A stretch of DNA of 64,000 nucleotides, from the NCBI GenBank assembly GCA_947454055.1, contig CANGIS010000001.1:62001-126000 (forward strand), in the 5' to 3' direction. Below, one piece after another: positions 48,230 to 57,488 of the stretch. Source of the DNA: Hyphomicrobiales bacterium. GTDB lineage: Bacteria > Pseudomonadota > Alphaproteobacteria > Rhizobiales > Beijerinckiaceae. The notes beneath the pieces are model-generated. The model ran no database searches and had not been told where the DNA came from. It saw only the letters and a program-made list of their open reading frames with translations. Numbering within the stretch: position 1 is the stretch's first letter; each line of letters opens with the position of its first letter. Both the position numbers and the translations under genes were made by a program.

Positions 48230-48749
48230 CACCCGCGCGCCGGTAGGGCGACTGGTAAGGTCAGGGCTGGCGCTGCTGGGCCTGCTCGTCTTATCGGGTT
48301 GCATCAAGCCCCTCTATGGCAACTCCGTTTCAGGAAATACGGCACGGCAAGAGCTCGCAGCAATCAATGTGACGCCAATTCCGGACGTCGCCGGACATTA
48401 TTTGCGCGAGGAACTGCTGTTCAACCTGACCGGCGGTAGCGACGCCTCCGTTAACGTCAAATATAAACTCAATATAACGCTAGCGGAACGAACGGTATCT
48501 GCGGCTGTTGGTACCAGCACGGGGCGAGCTGACGCTGCAGCTTTGCAATTAACCGCAACCTATTCGCTGACGGATCTGAAAGGCCATGTCATGACGGATG
48601 GGACCGCATTTGCCACCGCCTCGATTGATCGTCTGTCCCAGCGTTTTGCGGCCGTTCGTGCCGTGCAAGACGCGCGCATCCGCGTGGGCAAGGTGATTGC
48701 GGAGCAGATTGAAACTCGCCTGGCCGCATGGTTTGCAAGCCGTTCGTAA
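48216..48749 (+). CDS. lptE: LPS-assembly lipoprotein LptE
   Basis: Outer-membrane lipoprotein that plugs the LptD barrel during lipopolysaccharide export; 177 residues. The lipobox LLVLSGC ends the signal peptide, and GCIKPLYGN plus the repeated short strands fit the family, which is poorly conserved in sequence. AAGGA precedes the ATG by six bases inside the leuS 3' end. leuS-lptE-holA is the conserved order and supports the call. Confidence 0.88.
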   Translation: MSSYSTRAPVGRLVRSGLALLGLLVLSGCIKPLYGNSVSGNTARQELAAINVTPIPDVAGHYLREELLFNLTGGSDASVNVKYKLNITLAERTVSAAVGTSTGRADAAALQLTATYSLTDLKGHVMTDGTAFATASIDRLSQRFAAVRAVQDARIRVGKVIAEQIETRLAAWFASRS

Positions 48750-48769
48750 CCCGTGGGGGATAGGCCGCT

Positions 48770-49801
48770 ATGGCAGCGTTAAAAGGCGGCGATATCGAGC
48801 GCTTCGTAAAAAAGCCGGATCGTCGGTTTTCGGTGATTCTGGTTTACGGGCCGGATGCCGGCCTCGTCCATGAGCGTAGCCGCGCCATTGCGCGCAGCTT
48901 TGTCGATGATCCCGACGACGCCTTTCAACTGATCCGGCTTGACGGCGACGATCTGGGTGGCGAAGCGACCCGTATTCTGGATGAGGCCAACACGCTGGGG
49001 CTGTTTGGCGGCTCGCGCGCCATCTGGGTGCGGCTGGGTTCGCGACAGATCAATGCGGCCATCGAATTACTCCTTGCTAGCCGGCCCGAAAACCCCGTCA
49101 TTCTGGAAGCCGGTGATTTGGCCGCCAAACACGCGGTCAGGGCGGGGGTTGAGAAGACCGCCCATGCCGTTGCCGTGCCCTGTTATGCCGATGAAAGCCG
49201 TGATCTGCCCAGGTTGATCGACGAAATTCTGGCCGAACACCAATTGCGCGCCTCACCCGACGCCCGCGCCATGATGGGTGCCCTTTTGGGCGCCGATCGC
49301 TTGTTGTCCCGCAGCGAAATCGAGAAATTGGCACTTTATTCGTATGGTAAAGGCTTGATTGAGCCCGAAGACGTCGAGGCCATCATGGCCGACGCGTCGG
49401 CGTTGGCGACGGACCGGCTGACCGATGCCGTCTTTTTGGGTGATTCATTGGTTGCCGATCAGGCCTTGAGGCGGTCGTTCAAAGAAGGCCATGATGCCGG
49501 TGTGATTGTCGGCGCGTTACTTCGACACGCGCTGCTTTTGGCAAAATCACGGTTATTGCTCGATAAAGGGCAATCCATGTCGGATGTCGAGCGTCAGGCA
49601 CGTATTTTTTTCAAGCGCAGTGCCGCCTTCCAGCGGCATTTATCGCTCTGGGCACTGGGCAGCCTTGAAAGCGCGATCACAACACTGGGCGACGCGCAAG
49701 CGGCCTGCCGTAAAAACGCCGCGCTTGGCGAAAGCTTGGCCTCGCGCGCCTGCCTTACGTTATCGATTGCGGCTAAACGCGCCCAATCGGGCCGGAATTG
49801 A
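48770..49801 (+). CDS. holA: DNA polymerase III subunit delta
   Basis: Clamp-loader subunit that opens the beta sliding clamp; 343 residues of the AAA+-like HolA fold. The N-terminal KKPDRRFSVILVYGPDAGLVHERS, the mid-protein LPRLIDEILAEHQLRASPDA and GADRLLSRSEIEKLALYS, and the helical C-terminal collar are typical. Its stop abuts the parB stop on the other strand with no spacing. Confidence 0.93.
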   Translation: MAALKGGDIERFVKKPDRRFSVILVYGPDAGLVHERSRAIARSFVDDPDDAFQLIRLDGDDLGGEATRILDEANTLGLFGGSRAIWVRLGSRQINAAIELLLASRPENPVILEAGDLAAKHAVRAGVEKTAHAVAVPCYADESRDLPRLIDEILAEHQLRASPDARAMMGALLGADRLLSRSEIEKLALYSYGKGLIEPEDVEAIMADASALATDRLTDAVFLGDSLVADQALRRSFKEGHDAGVIVGALLRHALLLAKSRLLLDKGQSMSDVERQARIFFKRSAAFQRHLSLWALGSLESAITTLGDAQAACRKNAALGESLASRACLTLSIAAKRAQSGRN

Positions 49802-50674
49802 TCAATCGCGCAAACGACGACAAACGGCGTCCAACTGTTCCAAAGTACGATATTTGATCTTCAGTTCGCCGCCGCGCGCGCCGTGGGAAATCGAAACCGA
49901 GAGCCCGAGCACATCCTCGATGGCCTTTTCCAGCGCGCGGGTATCGGGATCCTTTTCACGACGCTGAGGCTTGTCCGCCGATTTTTCGGCCTTATCGTCT
50001 TCCTGCGCAATCCGCTCGACATCGCGCACGGTCATTCCGCGCTCGACGATGCGGCGGGCAATGGCATCAGGATCTTGTACCGACAAGAGCGCACGGGCAT
50101 GGCCGGCTGATAATTCACCGCTCGTCAACATCGCCTTGACGCTATCGGGCAAGCGGGTGAGCCGCATCGTATTGGCGATATGGCTGCGGCTTTTACCGAT
50201 GATGCGGGAAAGGTCATTCTGCGAATAGCCATAATCGGCGATCAGCTGCTCGTAGCCAACCGCCTCTTCGAGCGCATTCAGATCGGCGCGCTGGACGTTT
50301 TCGATGATGGCAATTTCGAGCGCTTCTTTGTCACCGGCCTCAATGACGATCACGGGCACATCGTGCAATGATGCCTTTTGGGCTGCTCGCCAGCGCCGTT
50401 CGCCTGCGATAATTTCAAAGACATCGTCCATACCGGGAAGGCTTCGAACGAGGATTGGCTGAATAATGCCCTTTTCCCGCACGGAATTAGCCAAATCTTC
50501 CAATTCCGTCTCGTTAAAAGTTCGCCGGGGATTACGCGGATTGGGGCGTAGAAACTCGGTAGGAACCCGCCTTTGGCCACGCCCACGTTCAACCGGAATC
50601 GCGGCCTCGCCGACTTCGCCAATCAATGCCGCCAGACCGCGGCCCAAACGTGAACGGGTGGGCTCCTCAGCCAT
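49802..50674 (-). CDS. parB: Chromosome-partitioning protein ParB
   Basis: CTPase and centromere-binding protein that loads at parS and slides to form the partition complex; 290 residues. The start SRLGRGLAALIGE contains the ParA-stimulating arginine region. The ParB/Srx domain (35-130) has LRPNPRNPRRTF, IQPILVRSLP and the CTP-binding GERRWRAAQKA and ENVQRADLNALEEA. A helix-turn-helix (YSQNDLSRIIGKSRSHIANTMRL) and a C-terminal dimerisation domain follow. A perfect parS lies 3.5 kb away in mnmG. Confidence 0.96.
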   Translation of the reverse strand: MAEEPTRSRLGRGLAALIGEVGEAAIPVERGRGQRRVPTEFLRPNPRNPRRTFNETELEDLANSVREKGIIQPILVRSLPGMDDVFEIIAGERRWRAAQKASLHDVPVIVIEAGDKEALEIAIIENVQRADLNALEEAVGYEQLIADYGYSQNDLSRIIGKSRSHIANTMRLTRLPDSVKAMLTSGELSAGHARALLSVQDPDAIARRIVERGMTVRDVERIAQEDDKAEKSADKPQRREKDPDTRALEKAIEDVLGLSVSISHGARGGELKIKYRTLEQLDAVCRRLRD

Positions 50675-50718
50675 GATACATCCTCTTTCTACGATATGAT
50701 CAAAAAGGGCGAAGCGGG

Positions 50719-51576
50719 TTACGCCGCTGTCTGTAAAGCACGCTCGCGCTGGATGACCTCTGAGGCAAGCCGCAAATAGGCCTGCGCACCCGTCGATTTG
50801 AGATCATACAGCAAGACAGGCTTACCATGCGACGGTGCTTCCGAGACGCGGACATTACGCGGGATCACCGTGTCATACACTTTGGTGCCCATGAACGCGC
50901 GCACATCGTCCACCACCTGCGAACACAAATTATTACGCGAGTCGAACATGGTCAGCACAATGCCATGGATCGAGAGCTGCGGATTAAGTGATTCCCGCAC
51001 CTGATCAACGGTTTTGAGCAATTGGCTTAACCCCTCAAGCGCAAAAAACTCGCATTGCAGGGGCACAACCACGGCATCAGCCGCCGCCATGGCGTTGATG
51101 GTCAACAGATTCAACGAAGGCGGGCAATCAACCAGCACATAGGTGAAGCCTTCTTCTCCTGCCAGCATTTTGGTGACATGCAGGCTAGCGATCGCCTTTT
51201 TCAATTTGTGTGCACGATCCCGATCATTGGCAATTTCAAGCTCAAGACCCAAAAGGTCGAGCGTGGACGGGGAGACATACAAGCGCGGAACAGCCGTGGC
51301 GTGGATCGCATCCGCCAGTTTAGCGCCACCCGTCATCACGTCATAGGTGGACACCGTCCGGCTCTTCTGATCGATGCCGAAGCCGGTCGACGCATTGCCC
51401 TGCGGATCGAGATCGACAATCAGAACCCGTTCGCCAATGGCTGCCAGCGCGGTACCGAGATTAATGGCCGTCGTCGTCTTGCCAACGCCGCCCTTTTGAT
51501 TGGCGAGCGCCAATACCCGGGGCTTTTGTCCGGTGCGTGAGAGGCGGATCGGAGCGGTTTCTGTCGTGTCCATCAT
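50719..51576 (-). CDS. parA: Chromosome-partitioning ATPase ParA
   Basis: Deviant-Walker ATPase, 285 residues, that moves ParB-parS complexes. It has ALANQKGGVGKTTTAINLG (deviant Walker A), VDLDPQGNASTGFG, YVLVDCPPSLNLLTINAM and PLQCEFFALEGLSQL. The ATG at 51576 has AAGG six bases upstream. It is 44 nt before parB and follows rsmG, the standard alphaproteobacterial arrangement. Confidence 0.96.
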   Translation of the reverse strand: MMDTTETAPIRLSRTGQKPRVLALANQKGGVGKTTTAINLGTALAAIGERVLIVDLDPQGNASTGFGIDQKSRTVSTYDVMTGGAKLADAIHATAVPRLYVSPSTLDLLGLELEIANDRDRAHKLKKAIASLHVTKMLAGEEGFTYVLVDCPPSLNLLTINAMAAADAVVVPLQCEFFALEGLSQLLKTVDQVRESLNPQLSIHGIVLTMFDSRNNLCSQVVDDVRAFMGTKVYDTVIPRNVRVSEAPSHGKPVLLYDLKSTGAQAYLRLASEVIQRERALQTAA

Positions 51577-51619
51577 GTCAAACCTTTTCACGAAACCATG
51601 TGCCGGATTTAGACTCCGC

Positions 51620-52285
51620 TTACGCCTTAGGCGAGAGCCCGATCACCTCGACAATCCGGCCTGCCGGATCGGTTACGCTTGGATGTATTTCGGCTTGAAT
51701 ATTCCAATATTTAGAGGCTTCGGTCAATTCCGCATCTACATCTTGTCCCTTTAGAAACAAGCCTATACACGGATTTTGTGAAATCGACACCTGCATGGTG
51801 ACGAGCTGATGGAGTGAAGCCAGCGCACGCGCCGTCAGCACATCAATCCTCGCCGGCAATTCGGCCTGTACGGCTTCGATCCGACAGTCGTGAACAACGA
51901 CAGGCAAAGCCAAAGTTCGGGCCACCTCACGCAAAAAAGCGACCTTACGACCATTGCTCTCGACGAGATGCATCTGAAACCCCGGCCGATCGGCCAGTAA
52001 GATCGCAAGCACCAGGCCCGGAAAACCTGCGCCGGAGCCGATATCGACCCAAACACGCGCCTCGGTTTGATAGTGGGCCAATTGTGCGCAATCGGCAATG
52101 TGCCGCGTCCACACCACCGGCATGGTCGATGGGCCCACCAGATTTTTGATGGTTTGCCAACGGGTGAGCAGGCCGACATATTGATCCAGGCGGGCCAATG
52201 TTTCATGTGAAACAGACATCATGGACAGGGCTTTTTCGCGGTCGGCTGTAACAGATTCCACGGAGGGATTCGGCTTTTTAGCCAT
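51620..52285 (-). CDS. rsmG: 16S rRNA (guanine527-N7)-methyltransferase
   Basis: SAM-dependent rRNA methyltransferase (GidB), 221 residues, with VWDIGSGAGFPGLVLAI-type motif I (VWVDIGSGAGFPG), HLVESNGRKVAFLREVAR and LTARALASLHQLV. The ATG overlaps the mnmG stop by one base (TAATG). Codons 24-28 carry a one-mismatch parS sequence. Alternative downstream ATGs near residue 22 exist. Confidence 0.95.
   Translation of the reverse strand: MAKKPNPSVESVTADREKALSMMSVSHETLARLDQYVGLLTRWQTIKNLVGPSTMPVVWTRHIADCAQLAHYQTEARVWVDIGSGAGFPGLVLAILLADRPGFQMHLVESNGRKVAFLREVARTLALPVVVHDCRIEAVQAELPARIDVLTARALASLHQLVTMQVSISQNPCIGLFLKGQDVDAELTEASKYWNIQAEIHPSVTDPAGRIVEVIGLSPKA
52199..52214. promoter_or_regulatory. parS-like site (one mismatch) inside rsmG
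   Basis: TGTTTCATGTGAAACA differs from the perfect 16-bp parS palindrome by a single base in the centre (ATGT for ACGT). It lies 2.0 kb from the perfect site and about 0.6 kb upstream of parA. Confidence 0.72.
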
Positions 52286-54213
52286 TATAACGCTCCCTGA
52301 AGGTTCGCCACACGCGAGCGGCGACGCGCACGCGCGGCCAATACCGTCAGAGCCGCCGGCGTCATCCCTTCGATCCGGCCCGCCTGCCCCAAGGTTTGCG
52401 GTTGAACATGGGCAAGCTTGGCGCGCAACTCGGCCGAAAGACCCGATATGCCGGAATAGTCGAGATCGACCGGCAACAACATGTCTTCATCGCGTCGGAA
52501 CGATTCGATGTCCCGGTCCTGCCGGTCAAGATAAACGGCGTAACGGGCGTCGTTTTCAAGCCTATCAATCATTTTGGATCCGAATCGACCCAGTTCCGGC
52601 CATACCGGCACAAGACCCGCCATGGTCTGACCCGGGTAGGACAAAAGATCGAAAGCAGAGCGGCGTACGCCATCCTGGTTGACTTTCAGCCCTCGGGCCG
52701 CTCCCTCGGTGGGTGTCACGGATAAAGCCTTGAGTGTTACCCGCGCGGCCTGTAGCTCAGCGTTCGAGCGCTCAAACCGCGTCTGACGCTCGCGACAGAC
52801 GATCCCCCACTCGATCCCCCGTGGCGTTAGACGTTCATCGGCATTGTCGGAGCGAAGCGATAAGCGATATTCCGACCGGGACGTAAACATCCGGTAGGGC
52901 TCGGTGATACCCTGGGTCACCAGATCGTCAATCAGAACCCCGATATAGGCTTGCGTCCGATCAACCGTGACCCCGTCCTGCCCTGCGGCCTGACGCGCGG
53001 CATTCAGACCCGCGATTAGCCCCTGGGCCGCGGCCTCTTCATAGCCAGTTGTTCCGTTGATCTGACCGGCGCAATAGAGACGACCAATCCGCTTGGTTTC
53101 CAGCGTCGGCAAAAGCGCGCGTGGATCGATGAAATCATACTCGATGGCATAGCCCGGCCGGATCATGCGCGCCTTTTCGAGCCCGGGGATCGACGCCACA
53201 AAAGCGCGTTGTACCTCCTCCGGCATCGAGCTCGAGATGCCATTCGGATAGACGGTTGGATCGTCCAGTCCTTCCGGCTCCAGAAAAATCTGATGACTCG
53301 TTCTGTCTCCGAATCGAACCACCTTATCCTCGATAGATGGGCAATAGCGTGGTCCCCGCCCCGCGATCTGACCGGTATAGATCGGTGCCTGCCCGAGGCT
53401 CTGACGGATGATGTCATGTCCGGCTTCGGTCGTTGCCGTCACACCGCAACCAATCTGCGCCTGCTCGATGTGATCGGTCAGGGAAGAAAACGGTTCGGGT
53501 GGATCGTCACCAAATTGCATCTCGAGGCGATCCCAGGCAATCGTCCGCCCGTCCAGACGGGGCGGGGTTCCGGTCTTGAGCCGGCCAAGCTCGAATCCCG
53601 CGGTGGACAGCGCGCCTGATAAAAGGCGTGCCGGAGGTTCACCGATGCGACCGGCCGCAAAACGGACAGGCCCTATATGCACGAGGCCGTTCAGGAAGGT
53701 TCCGGTAGTCAACACCACAGCGCCGGCATGAAGGACGCGGCCGCCCTTCAAAACAACACCGGTCGCCATCCGGTTCGTCGCGTCCAGACGGAGATCATCC
53801 ACCATCCCTTCAATGAAGGACAAAGTTGGAACTTCCTGCAAGAGAGACTGTATGGCATTTTTATACAGTTTTCGATCAGCTTGCGCCCTCGGACCTCGGA
53901 CGGCGGGGCCCTTGCTCCGGTTAAGAACACGGAACTGAATGCCCGCTTGATCGGCAGCCCGAGCCATAAGGCCATCGAGAGCATCGATTTCCCGAACAAG
54001 GTGGCCCTTTCCAAGGCCGCCAATCGCCGGGTTACACGACATCGTCCCGATCGCTTCCAACGAGGTGGTGACCAACACCGTAGACGCACCGGTTCGAGCC
54101 GCAGCGGCGGCAGCCTCAGCGCCAGCGTGGCCGCCACCTACAACGATGACATCATAATGATCTTTTACCATGGCCGCGTCCGAGTTGTTCTGTTTCACGT
54201 GAAACACCGACAT
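52285..54213 (-). CDS. mnmG: tRNA uridine-5-carboxymethylaminomethyl modification enzyme MnmG
   Basis: FAD protein (GidA) that, with MnmE, modifies the wobble uridine of several tRNAs; 642 residues. The FAD fold is [20 protein letters not shown]. Family signatures include [36 protein letters not shown] and [20 protein letters not shown]. The ATG at 54213 overlaps the mnmE stop (TGATG). The first residues, SVFHVKQ, are encoded by a parS site; a second ATG at 54171 directly precedes the FAD fold but has no ribosome site. Confidence 0.96.
   Translation of the reverse strand: MSVFHVKQNNSDAAMVKDHYDVIVVGGGHAGAEAAAAAARTGASTVLVTTSLEAIGTMSCNPAIGGLGKGHLVREIDALDGLMARAADQAGIQFRVLNRSKGPAVRGPRAQADRKLYKNAIQSLLQEVPTLSFIEGMVDDLRLDATNRMATGVVLKGGRVLHAGAVVLTTGTFLNGLVHIGPVRFAAGRIGEPPARLLSGALSTAGFELGRLKTGTPPRLDGRTIAWDRLEMQFGDDPPEPFSSLTDHIEQAQIGCGVTATTEAGHDIIRQSLGQAPIYTGQIAGRGPRYCPSIEDKVVRFGDRTSHQIFLEPEGLDDPTVYPNGISSSMPEEVQRAFVASIPGLEKARMIRPGYAIEYDFIDPRALLPTLETKRIGRLYCAGQINGTTGYEEAAAQGLIAGLNAARQAAGQDGVTVDRTQAYIGVLIDDLVTQGITEPYRMFTSRSEYRLSLRSDNADERLTPRGIEWGIVCRERQTRFERSNAELQAARVTLKALSVTPTEGAARGLKVNQDGVRRSAFDLLSYPGQTMAGLVPVWPELGRFGSKMIDRLENDARYAVYLDRQDRDIESFRRDEDMLLPVDLDYSGISGLSAELRAKLAHVQPQTLGQAGRIEGMTPAALTVLAARARRRSRVANLQGAL
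54191..54206. promoter_or_regulatory. parS centromere site (perfect)
   Basis: TGTTTCACGTGAAACA is the exact 16-bp palindromic parS consensus bound by ParB. It is placed inside codons 3-8 of mnmG, about 4.5 kb from the putative origin and 2.6 kb from parA. Confidence 0.93.
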
Positions 54214-55541
54214 CACTTTCCAATACAGAAATGTGAGAATACCTGATCCAAAACCTGTTCCGCACCGACATTGCCAGTAATCCGCCCGATCGCCCGCATA
54301 GCTAGCCGCACTTCTTCGGCCACCAGCTCGGTCTGCGTCGAGTGAAGAATGGCGAGCGCGCGATCAATCCCCGCCAGCGCCTCGGCAACGGCCTCGCGAT
54401 GGCGGGCCCTCGTGAGCACAGCCCCCTCTTCCGCCGTACCAACCTCCGCGGACGCAAACGCTGCAATCCGTTGCACAAGCGAATCGATTCCCAATCCCGT
54501 AACGGCCGACACCGCTAGATTCGAGCCCACGACCGTTCCCTCAGGTGCCCGATCCATATGCGTCAAAACCGATATGAGCGTCACACCGGAACGCACCAGT
54601 GCTTCAGGTGGCGACACTGGAGGCAGTTCCACCGAGTTCAACCATAGCACGACGTCCGCGCTAGTGGCGCGGGCCAACATGCGGCGCACGCCTTCCCTCT
54701 CAACCAGATCGTCGGTTTCCCTTAAACCCGCGGTATCAAGGACGGTGACGGCGTAACCATCCAGATTAAGTCGCGCCTCGACAATGTCACGGGTGGTACC
54801 AGCAACTGGCGAGACAATGGCAACATCTCTGCGGGCCAAACCGTTCAACAGGGTAGATTTCCCCGAATTCGGTGGACCCGCCAACAAAACGGTCAATCCC
54901 TCCCGGACGCGTTCACCCCGATCGCCTTGTGCCAATACAAGCGACATCGTGTCTCGAAGGGCTTCAAGCCCAAAGCGCGCGCGCCTTGATACTTCACCAT
55001 CGACATCGCCTTCGTCGGAAAAATCGAGATCCGCCTCGAAAAGCGCGAGAATGTGCAGGAGATCCAGCCTCCATTGGTCAATTTCCCGACTTAAGCCCCC
55101 CATCATCTGGCGTAGGGCTTGTTGCCGCTGATGTTCCGTTTCCGAATCGATCAGATCCGCCAACCCTTCGACAGCTGCCAGATCCATACGGCCATTCAGA
55201 AACGCACGACGGGTAAACTCCCCCGCCGATGCCAACCGGCAACCCTCTACTCTAGCGAGGGTTTCGAGCATCAGCGTGGTTACGCTGGCTGCACCATGGC
55301 AGTGAAATTCAACGCCATCTTCGCCGGTAAAACTGTCAGGGCCAGGCAACCACAGACACAAGGCCTCATCGATAAGGCCACCTTCCGGTGTGTGAAGCCT
55401 TCGCAATACCGCGCGACGTGGCACGGCCGGCTTTCCCGTGAGAGCCACCAGAGCATCCCGCGATTGCGGACCACTCATCCGGATCACCGCAATACCTGCC
55501 GGTCCCCGTCCAGTGGCTACGGCGTAGATCGTATCGGTCAC
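54213..55541 (-). CDS. mnmE: tRNA modification GTPase MnmE
   Basis: Partner of MnmG; 442 residues. The N-terminal formyl-THF-binding domain starts [21 protein letters not shown]. The inserted GTPase domain has G1 [15 protein letters not shown], the G2 region [14 protein letters not shown]3 [11 protein letters not shown] and a diverged G4 (LTHMDRAP; usual NKxD). The C-terminal FCIGK motif is complete. It starts with GTG at 55541. G4 reading LTHMD rather than NKxD is worth noting, though the domain otherwise looks intact. Confidence 0.95.
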   Translation of the reverse strand: MTDTIYAVATGRGPAGIAVIRMSGPQSRDALVALTGKPAVPRRAVLRRLHTPEGGLIDEALCLWLPGPDSFTGEDGVEFHCHGAASVTTLMLETLARVEGCRLASAGEFTRRAFLNGRMDLAAVEGLADLIDSETEHQRQQALRQMMGGLSREIDQWRLDLLHILALFEADLDFSDEGDVDGEVSRRARFGLEALRDTMSLVLAQGDRGERVREGLTVLLAGPPNSGKSTLLNGLARRDVAIVSPVAGTTRDIVEARLNLDGYAVTVLDTAGLRETDDLVEREGVRRMLARATSADVVLWLNSVELPPVSPPEALVRSGVTLISVLTHMDRAPEGTVVGSNLAVSAVTGLGIDSLVQRIAAFASAEVGTAEEGAVLTRARHREAVAEALAGIDRALAILHSTQTELVAEEVRLAMRAIGRITGNVGAEQVLDQVFSHFCIGK

Positions 55542-55581
55542 GAATCGATCCCTGTGAAAGCAAGAAAACCGTGGAGCCTGA

Positions 55582-56847
55582 TCAGGTGTTCATGGACTCA
55601 AAGAAATCGGCGTTCGTTTTGGTTTGCCGAAGTTTGTCCGCCAAGAACTCAATGGCGTCGACCGTGCCCATGGGGTTAAGAATACGGCGCAAGACATACA
55701 TTTTCTTGAGTACATCGGCGGGCACCAGAAGCTCTTCTTTGCGGGTACCGGAGCGCGTAATATCCAGCGCCGGGAAGACCCGCTTGTCCGAAACCTTGCG
55801 GTCGAGAATGATTTCCGAGTTACCCGTGCCCTTGAATTCTTCGAAAATGACTTCGTCCATACGGCTGCCGGTATCGATCAGAGCGGTCGCGATGATGGTG
55901 AGCGAGCCGCCTTCCTCGATGTTACGAGCCGCACCAAAGAAACGCTTCGGACGTTGGAGCGCGTTGGCATCCACACCACCGGTCAGAACCTTGCCCGATG
56001 AAGGAACGACGGTGTTATAGGCGCGGCCCAATCGGGTGATGGAATCAAGCAAGATCACCACGTCCCGACCATGCTCGACGAGACGTTTGGCCTTTTCAAT
56101 CACCATTTCGGCAACTTGAACGTGGCGGGACGCCGGTTCGTCAAAGGTTGAGGAGACCACCTCACCGTTCACCGAACGCTGCATATCGGTCACTTCTTCC
56201 GGACGCTCATCGATCAGCAGAACGATTAAATAGCACTCAGGATGGTTTGTCGTGATCGACTGCGCGATGTTTTGCAACAAGACCGTCTTACCGGTCCTTG
56301 GCGGGGCCACGATCAGGCCGCGTTGGCCTTTACCGATGGGGGAGACAATATCGATCACACGGGCCGAGAAGTCCTTGCGCGTCGGATCTTCAATCTCGAG
56401 TTTAAGGCGTTCGTTGGGGTAAAGCGGTGTCAGATTGTCGAAATTGACCTTGTGGCGCGACTTTTCCGGATCTTCAAAATTGATCGTGTTGACCTTCACC
56501 AAGGCAAAATAGCGTTCCCCGTCTTTGGGGCCCCGAATTTGACCTTCCGCCGTATCGCCCGTCCGAAGTCCGAAGCGCCGGATTTGTGCCGGCGAGACGT
56601 AAATATCGTCCGGTCCGGCGAGATAATTCGAGTCGGGCGAACGCAGGAAGCCAAACCCGTCCGGCAAAACCTCAACCACGCCCTCGCCGATGATCTCGGT
56701 CTCGTTGGCGGCCAATTGTTTGAGGATCGCAAACATCAGCTCTTGTTTGCGCATCGTCCCAGCATTTTCGACCAATAATTCATCGGCGAAGGCCAATAGG
56801 TCGGTTGGGGATTTCTTTTTAAGGTCTTTAAGCTTCATCTCGCGCAT
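55582..56847 (-). CDS. rho: Transcription termination factor Rho
   Basis: Hexameric RNA helicase, 421 residues. An N-terminal helical Rho-N domain ([20 protein letters not shown]) is followed by the RNA-binding cold-shock-like domain ([19 protein letters not shown]) and the ATPase with P-loop [19 protein letters not shown], Walker [17 protein letters not shown] and the R-loop region [19 protein letters not shown] at 56847 is preferred over an upstream TTG. The 200-bp leader before it may carry its own control. Confidence 0.97.
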   Translation of the reverse strand: MREMKLKDLKKKSPTDLLAFADELLVENAGTMRKQELMFAILKQLAANETEIIGEGVVEVLPDGFGFLRSPDSNYLAGPDDIYVSPAQIRRFGLRTGDTAEGQIRGPKDGERYFALVKVNTINFEDPEKSRHKVNFDNLTPLYPNERLKLEIEDPTRKDFSARVIDIVSPIGKGQRGLIVAPPRTGKTVLLQNIAQSITTNHPECYLIVLLIDERPEEVTDMQRSVNGEVVSSTFDEPASRHVQVAEMVIEKAKRLVEHGRDVVILLDSITRLGRAYNTVVPSSGKVLTGGVDANALQRPKRFFGAARNIEEGGSLTIIATALIDTGSRMDEVIFEEFKGTGNSEIILDRKVSDKRVFPALDITRSGTRKEELLVPADVLKKMYVLRRILNPMGTVDAIEFLADKLRQTKTNADFFESMNT

Positions 56848-56987
56848 AGATCGACTCAATGGTCACGTAACGCCTGACGGCCTTACTGAGGAAAAACGGG
56901 GAATTAAAACCAACATCGAGAAAGTGTAAGAAAAACCAGCGGATGCCGGTCGGCCGACGGAAGCAGCAGGACGCCCTTCGTCAAGAC

Positions 56988-57010
56988 CTTGGTTCTTTAG
57001 TGGAACCAAG
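56988..57010. other. Inverted repeat between hemJ and rho
   Basis: Perfect 8-bp arms CTTGGTTC / GAACCAAG with a 7-nt spacer lie in the gap between the hemJ stop and the rho start. On the minus strand no T-tract follows, so it could be a weak hemJ terminator, a processing site or part of a rho leader; function is undetermined. No gene is seen in 56848-57060. Confidence 0.4.
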
Positions 57011-57060
57011 CCTCGATAGCGGGTTTTCGGGTAAAGGGCAAGATGGTCTGACTAGTCCGG

Positions 57061-57486
57061 TCAAAACGGCTTTACCACGACCAGAATAACAATACCGATC
57101 ATGAGAACCGTGGGCACCTCGTTCAAGATGCGAAAGTATCGGCCGGAGTGGACGTTAGCGTCCCGCGCAAAGCGTTTGACATGCCGTGCCATCAAACCAT
57201 GGCTTGCGCTTAGCGCGATCACCAACGCCAGTTTGGCATGAAACCAGCCTTCGTGAAACGCACCGCTGGACACAGCAAGCCAAAGACCGGCAACCCAGGT
57301 TACGATCATGGCGGGAGTCATAATCGCCTTTAGCAACCGCCGTTCCATAACTTTAAACGTCATTGAGGCTTCCGAACCCGCCTCCACACCGACGTGATAG
57401 ATAAAAAGGCGCGGCAAATACAACAGACCCGCCATCCACGATATCACCGCCAGGATATGAACAACCTTCATCCATTGATAGACCAT
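57061..57486 (-). CDS. hemJ: Protoporphyrinogen IX oxidase HemJ
   Basis: Four-helix membrane protein of 141 residues, oxidising protoporphyrinogen IX in haem synthesis. It has the conserved start WMKVVHILAVISWMAGLLYLPRLFIYH with essential histidine, the KAIMTPAMIVTWVAGLWLA and FHAKLALVIALSASHGLMARHVKRFA segments, and ends NEVPTVLMIGIVILVVVKPF. It is 2 nt after hemE, which supplies the pathway upstream. Confidence 0.95.
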   Translation of the reverse strand: MVYQWMKVVHILAVISWMAGLLYLPRLFIYHVGVEAGSEASMTFKVMERRLLKAIMTPAMIVTWVAGLWLAVSSGAFHEGWFHAKLALVIALSASHGLMARHVKRFARDANVHSGRYFRILNEVPTVLMIGIVILVVVKPF

Positions 57487-57488
57487 GC

